Shown piece by piece: positions 22,901-35,263 of a stretch of DNA of 64,000 bases (position 1 is the first letter of the stretch; every line of letters starts with the position of its first letter). Position numbers and translations under genes: made by a program. Source of the DNA: Pseudo-nitzschia pungens (Eukaryota > Bacillariophyta > Bacillariophyceae > Bacillariales > Bacillariaceae); contig CM074762.1 of NCBI GenBank assembly GCA_037355855.1, forward strand, positions 1,116,001-1,180,000. The letters are read 5' to 3'. The notes below the pieces were generated by a model. It saw only the letters and a program-made list of their open reading frames with translations. It made no database searches and was not told the DNA's origin.

Positions 22901-25900
22901 GCAACGGCAACGACGACGATCCCATGGGACAACCCGACTATAACGAGCCACTCCCCGTGCAAACCCCGTTGCAGCGAAAATTCAAGATTGGTTCGACGTT
23001 GGCGACGCCAGCAGCGACAGCGACGATGGATGCGACGCCACCAGCCAATTTGGGCAGCAAGCGCGCGTCATTGACCACGAGCGCAACCACCTCGGCGTCC
23101 CTCAAGCAATCGGTCTTTCGCAGACACCACGATGCGCTCTGGGAGTACCTCGTCGCGAAGCGCAGTCTCCACACGCGCATGGAACTGGAGCGCCGGGAAC
23201 GCGATCTGGATCGGGCCGCTGGGAACATCAATAACAATGACAATGACAATCACAACAACGATAACTACAACAATGATAATGCGATGGTTCCGATGGACAC
23301 GGCACAGGACGATGCTTCGTCGTCCGTGTCACTGTCGCGGCAAGAGGCCAAGGCCGAGGTGGATTTCTGCAGGAATCTGTGCCAGATCGGATACGGATTG
23401 TCCTCCATCGAGGCCAGCGGAGGGGGGCACCCCGAGGGTCCGACCGAGGAGGGACACTTCTGGAGCCTGTTGGCAACCCTGCGCAGGCTGAATCTGTCGG
23501 CATTGATCTGGGACGACGATACCACCTCGCTCACGCAAAACTCGTCGACCCAGGCCTTTTTCTTGCAGCAGCTCACCAGCAATCCCCGGGCGACGCCCTT
23601 GGAACTCGTCGCCGCCCTGTCTCCGGGTGATGATGACTCGCACCGGTCCCCGCTGGTGTTGCAACGCAAGCGAGAACTCCTCGCGTGGATCCGGTCCTGT
23701 CTGGAGCTGGAATCCAAGGACACCAAGTCCAAGGGGATGGGAACGCGAACGATTCCAACCCCCGGCCATCCCGACGACGCCTCCGTCCCCTCCCTCGTCT
23801 CCGAGATGGACGCGAACATTCTCAAGAGCACGATGCAGGTCTGCCTGGCACTGGTGCTGGAAGGCAAGACCGCCGAGGCGCTGGACGTCGCGCGATCCCG
23901 GGGGCAGTCCTGGCGGGCCGCGGCCTGGATGGGAGGAGAGCCCGCCGGGTACAAGGCCGTCCTCCAGGACGACACCAGAACCATCGAACAGGTTCCGGTG
24001 GGCAACCCGAACCGGTTCTTGTGGAAGCGACAGGTCTGGAAGACGGGGCGGAAACTCCTCCTCAAACATCAGTCGCAGCAGAGCAAGACCTCCGATGTCG
24101 GCCTGGAAGAGGCCGCCATCTATTCCTTTCTCGCGGACGACGTCCAGAATGCCCTTGAGAATCCATGCATCCGATCCTCGTGGACCAAGTCGCTCTGCGT
24201 CTTGCTGACCGGGGTCCACGGCCGAACCCAGGACGAGGTACTGCATCGGCACAACAGCCACAAGAGACGCAAGGGTGGCTGCTTCCCGGGTCACCAGTAC
24301 GAACAGCAAGAAAACGAGCAGCTGATGCACTCGGCCCAGCTGGCGAGCATGACGGAAGCCCGAATGGTCTCCCTGCTCCAGAACAATCCCTTTCTTCGTC
24401 AGCAAGACGAACAGCAACAACGCAAGCTGCCGCACCACAAGATTTCCTACAAATCGGCCATCCTGGCCTTTGTCGTGGGAAAATCGGCCATCCTGGATCT
24501 CTGCGACCGGGAAATCTCCCGCATCGTTTCCGGGCTCCGGGAACTGGCCCAGCAGGACCTGGCAACGGACGGCGGGGACGACGAATACGTGAACCAAGAC
24601 TGGGAAGGGGTCCGATTCCTGACCCACGTGGCACTCTTTTTGGATTCCCTGCAGGACTCTTCCACTCCCGTGGTCTGCGACGGGATTACCGAGAAGAAAA
24701 ACGCCATTCTCTTGGAGTATGTCCAGTACCTCGAATCGAGGCCCGACCTGTGGCACATGATCACCCTGTACGTCAGTCTCTTGCCCGAGCAAACGGCACT
24801 CGAGTACTTCCCAACGGTGCTGGCACGGGTCCTGGACGATTCGGAGCGCGCGACCATGATCGGGCAGATCCAGGAACTCATGCCGTCCCTCGAGGTCTCC
24901 CTCATGCGCAAGGTGGTCCGGCTGTCGCTCTCGGCACCGGCAGCAACGGCCGCCAGCGCGGACGACATGGACGCCATCAAGTCCGGCTCTCTCCGGTGGC
25001 TCTTGCACAAGGACGAGTTCTCCGGTGACGCACTCGTTTGCGCCAACATGCTCCTGCGCGAGTTCTTCTTGGAGGAGGAAGAGGACAAGACCCACGCCGC
25101 CGAGATATTCCTGAAGGAATACCTGCCCGACAACTTGTTGGAGATGGCGCGATACCATGCGGAGAACGAAGGTCCCGAGAGCGACAGCGACGATGGCTCG
25201 GCGCGTGTCGGCAACGCCATCACGGAGCATCTCGCCTTTGTGAGCTACCTGGACGCGTACGAGGCGTTCGGAGCGTGGAAGGAAACGCTCAAGGCAACCC
25301 CCACGGCGCTGCAAGATCACCACCGGATTCCGAATTACAACAATCTCAACGAGATGGAAAAGAGCATCGCCGATGCCAACTTTCTCCGAACATGGGTCAA
25401 GGAAAAGAAGAAGCACCTGGAAAGAACGCTCAGCGCCGCCGAAGAAGCGCGAAGGGCGTGGCACGGCGTCCTGACCCATCCCGGTGGCTGGTTGCTGCTG
25501 GACGACGAGGAGGAAGAGGCAGCAGCGGCCGCGGCATCCTCTCTGAGAAACGGCACAGCGATTGTTGGCGTTGCGGATTCGGAAGAGCAAAAGCGTCGCA
25601 CCGACATTCAAAAGATTCGTTCCCGGCACCTGGTGCTGGCCGCCAGCTTGTACCACCAGGTCTGCGAAGAAACCGCATCGTGGCTCTCCCGCAGCCTCAA
25701 CGAGGCCTCCACGTTTCACCTCTCCCGGGAGGAGGTGCTGCAGCGCCTGCAGAGCGGCAGCGGGGCACCCGGAAGCGCCGCCGACGCGGAGAAGCAACAG
25801 CAACACGCGCCGGAATATTGGTACCAGCACGCACTGGACCTGGCGACGCTGGTGGCCAGCGACCAACACGGGATCTACAAGGCCTTCCCGCGCGCGGACC

Positions 25901-25959
25901 TCCAGGAGCTGATCACAAAGATCGGCGAAACCGCCGTCTCCAAGCTCATGAACGTCTGA
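22492..25959 (+). CDS. NUP107: Nucleoporin Nup107/Nup84
   Basis: An intronless gene for 1,155 residues, a scaffold subunit of the Y (Nup107-160) complex of the nuclear pore. The first about 190 residues are disordered, acidic and Ser-rich. The helical Nup84/Nup107 domain follows from LWEYLVAKRSL (about residue 216). Family marks: AEALDVARSRGQSWRAAAWMGG then NPNRFLWKRQVWK; the central LESRPDLWHMITLYVSLLP; and the C-terminal LDLATLVASDQHGIYKAF...LQELITKI end. The ATG at 22492 is preferred over the in-frame ATG at 22297 because the latter adds 65 residues of UTR-like sequence. GC and codon bias are high, which also leaves a long antisense frame (23329-25992) open as a shadow. Confidence 0.92.
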
Positions 25960-26329
25960 GGAGAAACACAAACAAAACAAACAAACAAACAAACAAACAA
26001 AAAAGCCCTAACGATTATGCTTTTTCTTACTGCTGCCAACGGAGAAAACCGAATGGGTTCGGTAATTCAGACGGGACGAAACTAAATACAGCAATTGAAT
26101 ATTGTAGAAATGCGATTGAGAATCTAGGAGTGCTGTGGCATGCATTCTGGCCTTGACTGCTAGTAGTCATTTTCCCTTGCTATCGAAGCGTTCTTCCCCC
26201 CCCCCCTTATTTACTTGCGAATTCTACCGAAAAGCTCGGGGCCATCAGATGGCATGCGACGACGGCGTTCTGTTGTGTTCTGTTCGTAGTAATTCGCTTC
26301 GTTACAATCATAGCAGATACAGTTCAATC

Positions 26330-27880
26330 CACACGCAGCAAATGGGCGTCCCACGACAATTACACACTCCATGCAATGCGATGGGTCCACATGATTAGTC
26401 GCCAATCGCACGCTCCTTGTGACTCGATCGTCTCGCTGCTGCTAATGTCGTTGCGTTTGTATCGTTGCAGCGGCGAAAATCCGTAACGGGGAACATCGCA
26501 ACAGGACAGCTCCGTAACAGGGGACGCCGTAATGGTGCGAGTCCCCGTGCTCGGATCATCCTGCGCTGTCTCTTGCGATTGCTCGCATTCTGTAGGCGTT
26601 GGGTTCGAACGCGGGGCATTCTTGTTCGTATTCTTTGCATCGCACGGTATTCCGTGACGCGTTCCAGTGGTCACAATCGCGGCAGATGTTCGTCCCGGAA
26701 TGCATGTCCATCGGATGGTCATGCGGCATTCGCACGCTCCATGCAACTCGATCCTTTTGTTGCTGCTGATGTGCACACCATGTGGCTCGATCACAAGGAA
26801 AGTCATAACAATACGAATCTTCGTGACCGAGCACCGTTGCTTGTCTCGTCTTGCAATTCCTTGCGAGACGCCTTGATCGTTCGATTCAATTGCTTCCTGC
26901 AATTCGGGTTCGATCGCCTTCTGCAATCCCACCTGTCCTCGTTGCACGCGTTCGAGGGATTCTGTTGATCGCGTCCTCATAACACGAACGCAGCGCCTTG
27001 TCTGCTCTAGCTTGCGCTGCCAGTATTCATCGTGAAGACAGGAATGGTCCAATCTGTCCCCGCCATCAGAAGCGCTGAATGATTGGTTTGCAAAACTCGT
27101 TCTCGGAAGGCTGGAACGCTCAGGTCATTTTTATGCAAGTTAGAGGAGTTGCTTGCTTCGCAATTCTTCATGTACCCATTACACTATGCACGAGGCACCG
27201 CTCTCTTCTGTTGTCAATTTTCTTTTCCTAGATACCCTAGCATTAGCCACAGTCGTAGCATCCTTGAGACGGCTAGGTCACGCAATTCCTTTGCGTACCA
27301 GGCGTACGTGCCTTACCCTAGCCTCCATTCTTGCTTCGATGCTGATCCTGGGACCTCGGTTCACTCTTAAATGAGGGACCTGACAGTAGTGCGAGTCCTC
27401 GTTATTGCAGCACAGTTGCTTGGTACGAGAGCTCCCGTGCTTGAATCCACTCGCATCAGATGGGTGTCCTCGGATACAGGTCCATCAGATTGCAGCGACA
27501 ATCACACGAACCCTCTTGTCGACATTCGATTGCTACCTGTAATCAAGCTTGTTGCCACGACGTGCTTCTTTTCGGTCTTCTGGATACCCTGTACTCTGTT
27601 AGGCCATATCCAACGCATATCTTTCCTCCACCTGAAGCTTCTGTGACCGGCTCGCTCTTGTCAGTCGTTCCGTTCAGAGCATTTGGTAGTTGCTGTTCGC
27701 ACGTGCCACTCACAACAAGGGGTACAACGTACTCGAGGCCGATGGGCGTCCCGGAATACGGGTCCATCGGATGCTATTCGTCAGACATTGTCGTTGTCGC
27801 GTCTCGAAGCATCTCTCGTCTCGAAGCAATCTGCGTGAAGCCAGGAATAATCCAATGTGTCCATGCTGTCAGAAAGCAAT
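26330..27880. repeat. Degenerate dispersed repeat family, several units
   Basis: Blocks with shared words recur: GGGCGTCCCxxAATACGGGTC near 27745 and again near 36405; CACGCTCCATGCAA near 26730 with relatives at 26370 and 36490; GACTCGATCxTxTxGCTGCTG near 26430, 26750 and 36550; and a stretch near 27030 (TCATCGTGAAGACAGGAAT) that reappears inverted at about 35943. Minus-strand translations of several units share a Cys/Trp pattern (GACxxRLxxWT), so the repeat may derive from coding sequence, but all frames are broken. I cannot name the family. Confidence 0.6.
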
Positions 27881-28472
27881 CTGGCGTTAGTAATTTGCTA
27901 CTGTGCTTTACACAGTCCTCCTTCGTACAGGGTGCACTGGTCTTGTTTCGTATAAATCGTCCTTCTATCTCCCATCTCGCATCCTCTATCGTAGTAAGTG
28001 ACTAGCGCTGTGAGCGTCACAGAGTTCTTTACGTTATGCGATCAAGCTGCGATTGTCTCCTTGCCTCGATTCAATCCCTCCTAGCTGCTGCAGGCTTCTC
28101 TGACGTCGGGACATCGATCTTGTCCCCTTGTTGCTGCTACAGTTGCGTTCGCTGCAACCACAGGAAGCTGGTTTGAAGCTGTTTTCATTTGTAGGGACAG
28201 GAATATATCACAGCGTCCCTGTTGTTCTTCAGGGAAAGACAAAACTCTTTCATGAAGAGGGAGACTATCGACAGAGAAGCAATCTATGTTCAGGGCAAAG
28301 GTCGTGGTAAATCAATGTTCAGGGCCAAGGTTTTACGCTATCCGAACGACTATCTATCAATCAAATAATTCTTTTGCAGAGCCTTTTGCTTCGGTCGTGA
28401 ATTGATGCTCTCCTTTTGTTGCTGCTGCAGCTGCAGCTGCTCTTGCTGCAGGGACAGGAATGCATCGATCCC

Positions 28473-28960
28473 TTCGTCGGGGAGACAACGATGGCAGCAT
28501 AGCATTTCCAGAATTGTTAATGCTGCGTGGGAACAAAGAATAGTGACGCTTTTGGCAATGATACGTTAACAAATGTCATCGTCATGTGGATCTGAATTCA
28601 CAAGGCCTGGTCGCAATCATGGCACGATACGAGTTTCGCAATGCCACTACATAAGTTTGGTAGTGTAATAATGCGTTTGCCAATGCAAAGAAGAAAAACG
28701 TCGACGCAAGCGAAGATTTGCATTCGATTTTCTTGTTTCCATTCGTCAGGGAGACAACAATGGCAGCATGGCATTGCCACAATTGTTCCAGCTGCGTGGG
28801 AACAAAGAATAGTGACGCTTTTGGCGATGATATCACTACAACTATCAACGTCATGGTGGGTATATAGATCAGAATTCACGAGGCCTGGTCCCAATCATGC
28901 CACGGTGCAAGTTTCGCAATGCCCCTACATGAGTTTGGAACTAGTGCAATGCGTTTGCCA
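28473..28960. repeat. Diverged tandem duplication, about 210-bp units
   Basis: Unit 1 (28473-28682) and unit 2 (28742-28960) share long blocks such as GCTGCGTGGGAACAAAGAAT, AATAGTGACGCTTTTGGC, AGGCCTGGTC and ATGCGTTTGCCA, about 270-280 bp apart. Neither encodes a recognisable protein. Confidence 0.85.
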
Positions 28961-29530
28961 AGAATCTCATTCGATTTACTTGCTTCGGATCTAGATAAAA
29001 TACTAGGGCGGCATCGAAACAATCAATCGTTTCAACGCCAGCATTGTATTCTTTCTTTCTGTTTCAGAAGGAACCACAGCAACGACAAAACAGCAAGATC
29101 AAAACAAATTTCCCACCAAACGTTGCGAACACCGACGACGACGGAACCCATTCATTCTATTATATCATGTACGGGCGACGGCGTGAATGTGACCAGAGAG
29201 AGCAAACTTTGAACCCGTAGGTTTCGCGTAATGAGTTGGTAACAGATTCGAACAAAAGGGATATGGTCCAGAAAAAAGCGCACGCATGCGACAAAGCTTC
29301 ATTCCGCACGGATTCCCTTGAATCGAAAGATCACGTCGGATTCCTCACTTGCGTTGGGGCACGGATTGCCCATTCCGCTCGAAACAAAAAGAAAAACAGT
29401 AGTAGTAGTCCTTGTAGACTGGGTTGACGATGTGCCGGTTGACGATGTGCCGTGCTGCGGGAGGAAATACATGTGTGCAGTCTATGATTAGTGATATACT
29501 ATAGTAGTTGTACAGGGAATCCCGGGTGTC

Positions 29531-32464
29531 TCAAACCTCGGCGGACGTCGAGGAGGACGATCCGCTGGTGGCAATGCTTTCCGACAACAGGGCCTCGCTC
29601 TCACCGGCAGGGACTTCGTCGCGCTGCTGCGCCATCAATGGTTCCGTCAATTCCGTCAAGAGAGCCGCTGCATCGTCGTTGTCGTCGTTCCCGTTGGTAA
29701 TATTGGTACGGCCGTCGTCCCCCGGGGAGCCGGTTGGCAAGAGATCGTGACGATGTGCGTGTCCGTGTCGATGCCGCCGCCGCTGCCCCGTCGTCGTCCA
29801 AACGCTCCGCATCGTCCGCGAGACCAATCCCGTGGCGGACCGCCAGGAGGGGGTCCTCCTCCGGCGCATGGCCCGCGCACGGGCGTTTGCCGCCTCGTCC
29901 TCGTCGGTGCTGGGGACCGTTTCGAGCGAAAAGGGCCACCAGGATCGAGGTTCTTCCTCGGGACTATTGTTATCGTCATTGTTGTTGGCACCGGTCTCGC
30001 CCAAGGCCTCGTTGTTTCCCGAGCCGAAAGCTCCCTCCGCCGACGCTGCCTCCGCCAGGGGAATCTCGAGCGCCGTGTATCCCTCGCTGTTGCTCCGCTG
30101 TCCGCTCCACCAGCTGCGCAAAAACGAGAACGACAGGGCCGATTGCTCGTTCTGGCCTTGGCCGTTATCGTTATCGTTGTCGTTGTTGTTGTTGCTTGCT
30201 GCTTCCTCGTCGTCCTCGTCCGGAGGCTCCTCGTACAGATCGAGCTTGCACAGGGGACAGACGGCCGATCGCTCGATGAGCCACCGAGCAATGCAGGTCG
30301 AGTGAAAGACGTGTCCGCAGGGAAGTTCCCGGACCCGAACGCCGAGGGTAAACTCGTCGAGGCAAATGGTGCACTCGTCCGAGAGCTGCGAGTAGGCTCC
30401 TCCTCCGCCGCCGTTGTGGTTGGTTTTGAAGGCGGTCACGGGCGCGTTCCCCACCCCGCTTTCACAATTGTCGTCACGGTTGCTCTCGTTGATGTCGACG
30501 CTGCCCACGACCGTCTGCGGCTGCTCCCGCGGATCGAAATGAAAGGAGGGAAAGCGGGACCGGACCTCCTCGAGCGTGAGCTTTCGGCGGGCCGGTCGCC
30601 GGGGAGGCTCGGGTTCCTGTTCCTCCTCGTCGAAGTGGGTCTGTACCACCACGAGCATGCAGCAGCAGGCGCAGGCGCAGGCCACAAAGGAAACGAGCAT
30701 CCAGAGGAGCACCGTGCCCGCGCCGACTTCGGAGGATCGGTTGACCAGGATTTTCATTCTAACCAAGTGAGCGAGCGAGCGAGTAATTGATTGAGTGAGT
30801 GAATGAGTGAACGAATAAGTGAATGGATGCAATGAAAAGGGGTAAGCGAATGCAATAAAATTGGTTATTTTGTTTTTTGTTTGCGATTGCGATTGCGATT
30901 GCGTTTGTATTTGCGATTGCGATTGCGATTGTGATTGCGTCCGTGTCTGTATTTGTATTTGTATTTGTATTTGTGTCACGTACCCTCCCTGCTTGAGGCT
31001 CGAAGGAGAATCCTCGTCGATGGCTCGAAAGAGTGCTTCTCCCACTCTCTGCGAAACGTGCAAGACCGCCAGCTCGATGTCGTCGTCGTAGTAGTAGTCG
31101 TCGTCATATTCGTATTCGTATTCCGAGTCCGATCGGGATCGGTATCGGTCTTGTCGGGTTTGGTGTTCCGTGGGGAGTTCGTCCGATCGGTCCGCGGGGA
31201 GGTGTTGTTTCAACACCCTCCCGCCGCGCTCCACCTCCGCGACATCGATCCAGTAGGGTTTGTCGCGTTTGGATTCGTCCGGCGCGATCCACGAGGAAAG
31301 CAGGTTCTGCACAGTGTAATCATTATCATTGTCGATTTCGATGTCGTTGTCGCTGTCGTTGCCGCGGTCCCCGAGCGTCGTTTTTGGTCTGCGGCGTTTG
31401 TCCGAGTCCTGAAGAATCACGTACTGCACGGCATAGGCCGGCTCGATGAGGTTGGCAGCCACCTGCGCCTTTTCCAGCATGCTGCATCCCCCGGACTGGA
31501 CCAGCAAGGCCACTGTCCGTTCGTCCGTTTCGATCCATTCGCATTCATCCATCGGCCAGCATTCGTTGTTTGGAAATTGATGGATTCATGAATTAGTATT
31601 GTAGTTATGTGGTTGGTTGATTCAGTTCCAATCACAACCCATCGGCGGAGAACAAAGAGAAAAATGATGGTTCCAACCAACATCCAACAGCAACGAACAA
31701 CAACCGCCAAAAAAAGAAAAAGTAACAACACAGTTGCAAAACAAAATTTTAGTGAGCTGGAAAGTGCAAGGACAATTTCCACAACTACAACGACAAAAAC
31801 AATCACAAAAACAATCACAAATCAAATCAATACAAGACGCAATCCAGTGCAATCATCGACTTGAAAATCTGCCAATTAGCAAGCAAGTCGTTATCCAAGA
31901 CGACGTTGCATCGATGCATATTGTTTTGCTTTCTTTTGCATTGTTTTGTTTTGTTTTGTTTTGCATTGTGTTGTATTGTATTGTATTGTATTGTTCTTTG
32001 TGTTTCTCTCTCTCTCGATTCCATCAATTCCATCAATCCATCGATTCCATCGATTCCACCACTTTCCATCGGCACTTACCCGGCAGTCCGTCGGCAGGGC
32101 GGATCACCTCGTGCTTCTTGTTGGGATCGTCCGGGTCCCGACACAGTGTCGGGTTCTCGGGCAGGCTCTGCAAGCGCCCCATGTAGTCGAATCCCGTCAG
32201 AAAGGGCTGGCCGATCTCGTAGTCCATCCGGGAGGGATAGGTCGTTCCGGAATTCATCAGCGAGATGCTGGCCTCGGCGCAGTACCGATGCTCGTGGTTG
32301 TTGGAAATCACCGCCGTTGCGGCGAAAATCACCAGGAGTGTCCGTGACAGTGATGATGACAATGAAAGTGATGATGAAAGCGATGATGATAAGGACAGCG
32401 ATGATGACAATGCCCGTGGCTTGGCATGCCGTCGGGTAGCAAGGGTTCCGGGCCGCGGATTCAT
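29531..32464 (-). CDS. PA-TM-RING-H2 ubiquitin ligase (GRAIL/RNF13/RMR type)
   Basis: Three exons, 32464-32080, 31512-30984 and 30758-29531, give 713 residues. Intron 1 is 567 bp (GTAAGT..AG, phase 1) and intron 2 is 225 bp (GTACGT..AG, phase 2). The order is: signal or anchor segment (RTLLVIFAATAVIS, about 41-54); a protease-associated domain spanning the exon 1/2 junction, with ADGLPVALLVQSGGCSMLEK at the join; an acidic lumenal linker with poly-Asp/Tyr; a membrane helix (about 319-343, rich in Cys and Ala); and a RING-H2 (about 434-476, CTIC..CGHVFHSTC..CPLC, all C3H2C3 ligands present). The tail is acidic and Ser-rich. Such ligases sit in endosomes or vacuole-sorting membranes. I use the ATG at 32464; 32569 is an in-frame alternative. 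Intron 2 is open in frame. Confidence 0.9.
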
Positions 32465-33740
32465 CTTCGTTTTGTTTCGTATCGCTTCGGACCAGACCGC
32501 CAAAAAAGTACTATATTGGTATAATAATGGAAGGCCGCTTCGGAGTTCGAAGGTTTGCCGATTCTCCACCTCGAAGGGATTGAGCGATTGATTCCTGTTG
32601 TTGTCGTTTTGTTTTAGCTGCGGTACTGTGTTGTTGTTGATGCAACCTCGGAACTTTTCGTTCGTCTACCGTATAGCTATGAATTAGTTTTCGTTGAACA
32701 ATGAGTGAGGTTACTTGTACGGTAGGAACAGAGTTCGGAGTTCTTCCGCCTTTCGTATTTCGTTACCGGTATTGTAGATGATATGAACCAGTACAAAAGG
32801 GCAAGAACATTCCAAACTGTACACGACACTGAACACTCAAAACACACGAAAAGTCTACTGTACGGTAAAACCTTACGTGACACTTTCGTTGTCTACGTCT
32901 GCTCCTGCCAAATACTTCTACGAACCTTAATTGAGTTACTTCTGCAAGAACTTCAAACCGGTACGGTTGGTTCGTTAAAAACAATCGCAAACAGTCCGTC
33001 CTCGTATTTATCGTTGTGCGGAGTCTCAACCAACCAGTATTTTTGTATTTCACTTATTCCATGCCGTCATCACTCCCCGTACCGTACAACACTCGTACCG
33101 GTATTCAAATAATATTGCACAAGTAGGAGGCATGTTTTTGTCAACGATGACCGAGATGATTCCAAACCCCACGAATCGCAACAACCGGGGCTTTTGCTTC
33201 ACACGACCGATTCAAGCTTGCCAAGTCCCGCTGGACGAATTTGGTGCGGGACCCACCAGAAAACAACAACAACAACCATACAACATAACCTTACCGTACA
33301 ACATCATCATCATAACCTTACTTGAACAGTAAGTTACGGTAACACAGTTTGTTGCGTCCCTCGCTTTTTCGAGAAGAGTACGGTATTTACAGGTACGTAT
33401 CCCGTCGCTTCCATCCCGTCGCTTCCATCTCCGAGTCTTGCACTCAAATTACTGTACGGTAGGAAAGAGCAATCGCCGATTTCGGTCGACACGGGGCAAC
33501 CTTTCGGAGTCTTGCGCGTGTGTGTTGCGATCGATCGATGCATTCATCCATTCAATCATTCATTCTATCATGTTTTTGTTCGGTTGTTCGTTCGGCAAAG
33601 GTGCTCACCGTCGTGGTCGACCGGGTTCGTTTCGTGTCGATCCACCATTGTACCGGTATTGCACGCAGTATCCTTGCGAACGAGTTGTTCGCGGTCGAGT
33701 CGAATAGAGTCGAGTCGAGTCGAGTCGGAAACCAGTGGAA

Positions 33741-33864
33741 CGACCGAGATAAAAACAAAGCTTTTGATAATCTTGTAAACTAAGAATTATGATACGAATG
33801 GTACACGTATCATAATTCTTATTATTTTACAAGATTATCAAAAGCTTTGTTTTTGTCTCGGTCG
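33741..33864. mobile_element. Fold-back (snapback) element, 124 bp
   Basis: Two arms of about 56 and 59 bp are near-perfect inverted copies (CGACCGAGATAAAAACAAAG at the left edge; its complement, CTTTGTTTTTGTCTCGGTCG, at the right). They are separated by a loop of about 9 bases (33797-33805). The right arm carries three to four extra bases (ATT) near the loop. It encodes nothing. It could be a MITE, or a local palindrome arising from an inverted duplication. Confidence 0.8.
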
Positions 33865-33903
33865 ATTCGACGATGCACCGTTCCCGAGACACATGGAGGG
33901 ATG

Positions 33904-33955
33904 GGGAAGGGAAGGGAAGGGAAGGGAAGGGAAGGGAAGGGAAGGGAAGGGAAGA
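33904..33955. repeat. Pentanucleotide microsatellite (GGGAA)n
   Basis: About ten tandem GGGAA units. A run of GAGTC units lies 200 bp to the left (33700-33726), and AGAAC/ACAAC runs lie 200 bp to the right (34145-34210). Confidence 0.95.
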
Positions 33956-34871
33956 CAATGCAATGGTCCACGGGTTTGTTGAGGAATGAACTGCGACCGA
34001 TTGGTCGTCGTGATGCGTTGGCAATAAAAGCTGTCGACCGGTGTGTGTTCAAAATTGACTCGAATCGAAACCAAGGGGCTCGTTCCGGCGTTGCTTCGGA
34101 GCTTTGTCCCCTCGCGCTACAAAGATGCCCGCGACGACAATCAACAGAACAGAACAGAACAGAGCGGAACAGAACAGAACACAACACAACACAACACAAC
34201 ACAACACAACAGACAAGTGTTCCGACGATCGTGGCTGCAATCCCTCTGTGAGAAACGATGGTTGGTTGGTGCTGCCGTACGGTTCCAACCTTGGAACGTC
34301 TTTCGGTAACACGAAACCGAAAGCGAAAACGATGGATTGACTACTTGATGGATTGATGGGTTGATTCGATAGGACGGATGTTGCTTGCTTCGTTCGGGAA
34401 TACACGCAAAGGTCTTTGGTTTCGGGCGGGGTTGGGATCGCTCGTTGGAAACCTATGGGTCGGTGGGTGGATGTCGTTCCAGGGGTTTACCCCCTCATCA
34501 CTGCGCTCGATCGACGTTCGCGTGTGTGTTCTTCTTTTGGGTTGCCGTGCCGTGTCTTGTCGTGTCTTGCCGTGCCATGTCTTGTCTTGTCTTGTCTTTC
34601 GTGCCGTGTCTTTCGTGCCGGCGCCACAACCAACCTATGAATGGCCCGCGCATTCGCGAGCCGATGAGATCGAGTTTTCGCCGATCTCTCGTTCCCGGAG
34701 GCCTTCGCGCAGAAAGGTCGATCGAGCATGTATTTTATTATAATGCGGAACCAACCAACCAGAACAGCAAGAGTTACAACGGCGGGCCAACAACGTGTAT
34801 CTATCCCGTCGAACGATGATCGTCATCAGATCGATACTAGTAGTCTCTCTTCTGGACACAAGAACTATTTG

Positions 34872-35263
34872 CCTTGTCCGATCAATTGATTTGATTATCG
34901 TTCCCGAAAGGCCACCGGGGACGATCCGGTAGATATATATATATATATGTATAAATCACATTTGGAGGGCAAAACGGGCCCTTTGCAAGTCCTAATGAAA
35001 GGCAGACCAATACCACTTGCCTATATAGTGTCTAACCAGGCATAAGGAGTTTGTTGAGGAGAGTTCAATGAAAAAAAACGATTTGAATTGGTTGAAATTT
35101 GATCGATAGACAAGCTTGTATGTGAGAAGCGCACAGATCTTTCGGAACGGAGGAAGTATATATTATATACATTACTTATTTCTTCGTACTATACTTTTGT
35201 CTTGTCCGAACAATTCATTGATTGTCTTTCCCGGACGGCCAGCGGGACGATGTGGTGGTAGAT
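34872..35263. repeat. Diverged direct duplication about 330 bp apart
   Basis: 34872-34934 and 35201-35263 share CTTGTCCG, CAATT.ATTGATT, TTCCCG, GGCCA and GGACGAT in the same order with about 25% mismatch. Both are followed by AT-rich sequence containing TATA runs. No coding potential. Confidence 0.7.

Larger units (their letters stand above)
25960..29530. other. Repeat-rich convergent intergenic region, 3.6 kb
   Basis: There is no intact gene between the 3' end of NUP107 and the 3' end of the RING gene. It begins with an AAAC tandem run (25973-26000), contains a C11 run at about 26200, diverged members of a dispersed repeat (26200-27900) and a local duplication (28473-28960). 28960-29530 shows nothing recognisable. 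Confidence 0.7.

Noticed and set aside
23329..25992. Antisense open frame of 887 codons opposite NUP107
   Set aside because: It mirrors the GC-rich codon pattern of NUP107, has no domain, and NUP107 itself is clear.
26590..26620. GGGTTCGAAC sequence resembling a tRNA T-arm (also near 37328)
   Set aside because: Flanking bases do not form the 5-bp T stem, and no anticodon or acceptor stem could be found.
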